This document shows positions 60,999 to 64,000 of a stretch of 64,000 nucleotides of DNA, piece after piece (position 1 is the stretch's first letter; each line of letters opens with the position of its first letter). A program made the translations under genes and the position numbers. Source of the stretch: Phycisphaerae bacterium (GTDB taxonomy: Bacteria > Planctomycetota > Phycisphaerae > Phycisphaerales > UBA1924); NCBI GenBank assembly GCA_030432905.1, contig JAUILU010000002.1, forward strand, positions 62,001 through 126,000. Reading direction: 5' to 3'. The notes under the pieces are model-generated. The model was given only the letters and a program-made list of their open reading frames with translations, ran no database searches and was not told the origin of the DNA.

Positions 60999-63500
60999 GT
61001 GCGCTTTCGATCAGCCATCCCGACACGTATCGCGACCCGCACAACCAGAGCGGGCAAACGGGGTGTCTTACCCCTCGCCCTCACCCTCGCCGCCGGGCTG
61101 GCAGCGCCGATCGCCGCCCAGAACGACACGCTCGAGCCCGCCTCGGCGATCCCGACCCAGCCCGAAGGCCCCTTCGACGGCCGGTACGTCAGCTCCGTCA
61201 TCCTGCTCGTCGCCAAGCCGGGCCAGACCGAGTTCCTCCCGCCGGACCGCGCCACCGAGCAGCTCGTCCGCAACCAGATCCGCACCGGCAAAGGCTCGCG
61301 CGAGTACGCCGAACGCATCGCCGCCGACGACATCGTCCGCCTCAACAGGCTCGGCAGGTTCCAGAGCGTCGAGCAGCTCATCGCCGAGCACGACGACGGC
61401 ACCATCAGCGTCACGTTCCGGCTCCAGATGCAGCCCATCATCACCGACGTCCAGGTCACCGGCAACAGAAGAATCAACAGCATCAAGCTCGCCGATGCGG
61501 TCGAGTTCCTCGCGGGCACACCCGTTGACCAATTCGAGCTCGACCGCGCCGCTCGAGCGATCGAGGACATGTACCGCGACCGGGGCTTCTACCTCGTCGG
61601 CGTCAACGTCAACCTCGACGAACTCCTCGAAACAGGCGTCGTCCTCTTCGAGATCAGAGAAGGACTCCGCACCAAGATCACCGACATCCGCTTCGACGGC
61701 AACGCATCGTTCAAAGACAGCGAACTCAAACGGCAGATCGAAACACGGGTCGCCGGCATCTTCGAGCGAGGCCCGCTCGACGAGGTCCAGCTCAGAGCCG
61801 ACGAACGAGCACTCGCCCGCTTCTACAAAGACAGCGGCTACCTCGACGCCCGCGTCGGAAGCCTCGTCCAGACGAGCCCCGACAGCAGAGAAGCCATCGT
61901 CACCTTCTACGTCGAAGAAGGACCGCTCTACTCGTTCGGCAGCATCCTGATCCAGTACGCCGACGAAGCGCCAACCGGCCCCGTCATCTCCGCGGAGCAA
62001 GCCACGGGCCTGATCGAGATGAAGCCCGGCGACACCTACAGCGGCGCCAAGGTCGAAGCCGCCATCGAGAAGATCAAATCCGCCTACGGCCAGCTCGGCT
62101 ACGTCGACGCCAACGTCCAGCGGCAAGAAGCAAGAGACCCGCAAGACCCGATCGTCGATCTCGTCATCGGCATCGTCCAAGGTCAGCAGTACCGCCTCGG
62201 GCTCGTCAACATCAAAGGCAACGGCACGACCCGCCACGAAGAAATTCGCAAGTACGTCCAGGTCCAGCCCGACAGGCCACTCAACAAACCCGCGATCGAC
62301 CAGACACGCGGCATCCTCGCAAGCTCGCGACTCTTCGACACGCTCAACAGCCCGCCCAGAACCGCGATCCTCCGACCCGACCCGCAATCGCCGCGCTACA
62401 GAGACCTGCTCATCGAGGTCAAAGAGCACAACACAGGCTCGTTCGGATTCGGAGCCGCGGTGAACTCGGACAACGGCCTGAGCGGCCGGCTCAGCTTCAC
62501 GCAGCGAAACTTCGACATCTCCGACACACCCGACTCCATCGGCGACCTCTTCTCGGGCAAGAGCTTCCGCGGCGGCGGCCAGACGTTCTCTATCGTCGCA
62601 ACCCCCGGCATCAGCACCGGCGAGTACTCCATCAGCCTCGGCGACAACTCCATCAACGACTCAACCATCGGCGGCAGCATCTCCGCAAGACTCAGAACCC
62701 GAGACTACGACGAGTACGACGAGGACAGACGCGGCATCAACGGCGCCATAACTCGCCGATTCGGCCAGCGCTGGCGGGGCTCGATCGACGCCCGCTTCCA
62801 GTACATCGACCTCTCCGACATCACACCCGAATCGCCGACCGATCTATTCGACGTCGAGGGCTCGAACTCGCTCACCGGCATCGGCTTCGGCCTCAGAAGA
62901 ACAACCGTCCCCGCGCAGGAACAGTTCAGACCGTCGCGAGGCTCCATCATGGAGTTCAACGTCGAACAGGTCGGCCTCCTCGGCGGCGACTTCGACTTCA
63001 CCAAACTCTCAGCCGAGCACACTGTCTTCATCGCGCTCATGGAAGACTCGCTCAACCGGAAGACCGTCCTCCGCCTCAAAACCCACGCGCGTTACATCCC
63101 GCAGGGCCAGGACGACGTACCCACCTACGAACGCTACCACCTCGGCGGCAAATCCATGCGGGGCTTCAACCACAGAACCGTCGGCCCGCGCGGCCTGCGG
63201 AACGACAACGGGATGCCAAGCGACGACCCGATCGGGGGCACATGGAGCTTCTTCTGGGGCGCCGAACTCCAGCAGCCGCTCGTCGGAGAAGCCCTCTCGC
63301 TCGCGTTCTTCGTTGACACGGGCACCGTCGGCGAGGACTTCACCTTCGACGACTACCGCGTCAGCGTCGGCACCGGGTTCAGGCTCTACGTCCCCCAGCT
63401 CAGCCCAGCGCCGCTCGCGTTCGACTTCGGGTTCCCCATCCTCAAAGAAGACACCGACGAAAAACGGCTCTTCACCTTCGACGTCGACGTACCCTTCTAA
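60999..63500 (+). CDS. bamA: Outer membrane assembly protein BamA (Omp85)
   Basis: 833 aa from GTG 60999; a TTG at 60993 is also in frame. Inserts beta-barrel proteins into the outer membrane. A basic N-region and hydrophobic signal segment end APIAAQ near 40. Several POTRA domains follow to ~460 (repeated ITDV.. and YxxxGYxDA.. patterns such as DSGYLDARV and QLGYVDANV). The barrel begins near 460, with the characteristic loop motif KSMRGFNHR and a C-terminal aromatic end (FDVDVPF). An OmpH/Skp gene follows. Its presence shows an outer membrane. Confidence 0.93.
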   Translation: MRFRSAIPTRIATRTTRAGKRGVLPLALTLAAGLAAPIAAQNDTLEPASAIPTQPEGPFDGRYVSSVILLVAKPGQTEFLPPDRATEQLVRNQIRTGKGSREYAERIAADDIVRLNRLGRFQSVEQLIAEHDDGTISVTFRLQMQPIITDVQVTGNRRINSIKLADAVEFLAGTPVDQFELDRAARAIEDMYRDRGFYLVGVNVNLDELLETGVVLFEIREGLRTKITDIRFDGNASFKDSELKRQIETRVAGIFERGPLDEVQLRADERALARFYKDSGYLDARVGSLVQTSPDSREAIVTFYVEEGPLYSFGSILIQYADEAPTGPVISAEQATGLIEMKPGDTYSGAKVEAAIEKIKSAYGQLGYVDANVQRQEARDPQDPIVDLVIGIVQGQQYRLGLVNIKGNGTTRHEEIRKYVQVQPDRPLNKPAIDQTRGILASSRLFDTLNSPPRTAILRPDPQSPRYRDLLIEVKEHNTGSFGFGAAVNSDNGLSGRLSFTQRNFDISDTPDSIGDLFSGKSFRGGGQTFSIVATPGISTGEYSISLGDNSINDSTIGGSISARLRTRDYDEYDEDRRGINGAITRRFGQRWRGSIDARFQYIDLSDITPESPTDLFDVEGSNSLTGIGFGLRRTTVPAQEQFRPSRGSIMEFNVEQVGLLGGDFDFTKLSAEHTVFIALMEDSLNRKTVLRLKTHARYIPQGQDDVPTYERYHLGGKSMRGFNHRTVGPRGLRNDNGMPSDDPIGGTWSFFWGAELQQPLVGEALSLAFFVDTGTVGEDFTFDDYRVSVGTGFRLYVPQLSPAPLAFDFGFPILKEDTDEKRLFTFDVDVPF

Positions 63501-63566
63501 ACCGAGCGCCCTACGCCCGGTACAATCTCACAGTATCCATTGGTCCAGAAAGCACGGAGTGCTCAC

Positions 63567-64000
63567 ATGAAACCGTTTACCCGCACATTCGCAGCAGCAG
63601 CAGGCATCGCGTTCGTAGCCGCGTGCGCCGCGGCCCTTGGCGCCGGAGTCGCCTCATACCGCGCAGCGCCAAGCACCGTCGGCGTCATCGACATCGACCG
63701 ACTCAGCCTCGAGATGGAAGAGTTCAAGGTCGCCGCGACAAACTTCGAATCCAAGCAGAACGCCAAGCGACAGGAGCTGATGGCGATCCAGACCCGTATG
63801 GAGAGCATCGCCGAGGAGATCGACCTCATCCCCGAGACCGACACCGACGCGCGCATCATCAAGAACACACAGCTCGTCGTCCTCGACAGTGAGTTCAAAA
63901 CCAAGCAGCAGATCTTCCAGACCACCATCGACCGCGACCGCGCCATCCTCTTTAAGAGCATGTACGACCGTATCGAAGCCGGTGCCGCAACACTCGCCGC
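63567..64000 (+). CDS. skp: OmpH/Skp-family periplasmic chaperone, C-terminus beyond window
   Basis: The frame opens at ATG 63567, 66 nt after the bamA stop, and runs off the right edge after 144 codons. The signal peptide is residues ~1-30. Then VGVIDIDRLSLEMEEFK is the Skp/OmpH core strand, followed by long amphipathic helices (FESKQNAKRQELMAIQTRMES), which form the tentacles. Skp escorts unfolded outer membrane proteins to BamA, matching the neighbour. Confidence 0.85.
   Translation, partial: MKPFTRTFAAAAGIAFVAACAAALGAGVASYRAAPSTVGVIDIDRLSLEMEEFKVAATNFESKQNAKRQELMAIQTRMESIAEEIDLIPETDTDARIIKNTQLVVLDSEFKTKQQIFQTTIDRDRAILFKSMYDRIEAGAATLA

Noticed and set aside
61068-62429. Long minus-strand open frame (453 codons) opposite bamA
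   Set aside because: It has no signal peptide, no ribosome site and an Asp/Val/Glu-dominated composition typical of the antisense of GC-rich codons. The sense strand encodes a full Omp85.
1-64000. Cohesin or sortase partner for the tail inside the window
   Set aside because: No protein here shows a cohesin-like fold signature, a sortase TLxTC motif or an exosortase membrane pattern.

Overview
The window looks like a chromosomal segment of a high-GC, Gram-negative-type planctomycete, most likely class Phycisphaerae. This is inferred from family content, not from a marker gene. The main clues are 24 secreted proteins that share one cysteine-containing, dockerin-like C-terminus ending in Gly-Cys, two proteins with the planctomycete form of the PEP-CTERM anchor, an Omp85/BamA plus Skp pair, and several small membrane proteins with C-terminal zinc ribbons.

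Layout. 1-4419: a truncated exported protein and two paralogous dockerin-tagged metalloproteases on the minus strand. 4582-7918: a SpoIIE-type phosphatase and lpdA. 7987-30526: a co-oriented array of dockerin-tagged exported proteins (beta-propellers, beta-helices, an SGNH hydrolase, a TIM-barrel-like protein, a cysteine-rich repeat protein, a metalloprotease). It is interrupted by an untagged Gfo/Idh/MocA lipoprotein and a PEP-CTERM protein. 30630-32323: a minus-strand putative HTH protein of unknown function and a signal-rich divergent intergenic region. 32324-44540: a VCBS propeller, a relic beta-helix gene and four large metalloproteases with exchanged C-terminal modules. 44652-47369: an ArsR-like regulator, a spondin-domain protein and an AraC-type regulator. 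47462-51192: an FG-GAP propeller, two untagged proteins and a second PEP-CTERM protein. 51252-64000: mainly core functions (transketolase, dnaN, a Fur-family regulator, gatA, bamA, skp) mixed with a family of membrane/zinc-ribbon proteins.

The organising theme is combinatorial. Unrelated extracellular domains, including seven HExxHxxxxxH zinc proteases, are joined to one ~55-residue tail made of two EF-hand/dockerin-like calcium loops and normally four cysteines. The tail is present in all 24 proteins; C1 and C4 are invariant, and C2 and C3 are present or absent together. DNA-level exchange is visible: a 505-bp near-identical inverted repeat joins the same tail to two different proteases, and a ~1-kb direct repeat joins another tail to two more. 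I see no cohesin, sortase or exosortase in the window, so the receptor for the tail is not identified here. Many of the tagged genes are followed by their own intrinsic terminators, which suggests single-gene or short transcription units, and three putative DNA-binding regulators lie inside or beside the array.
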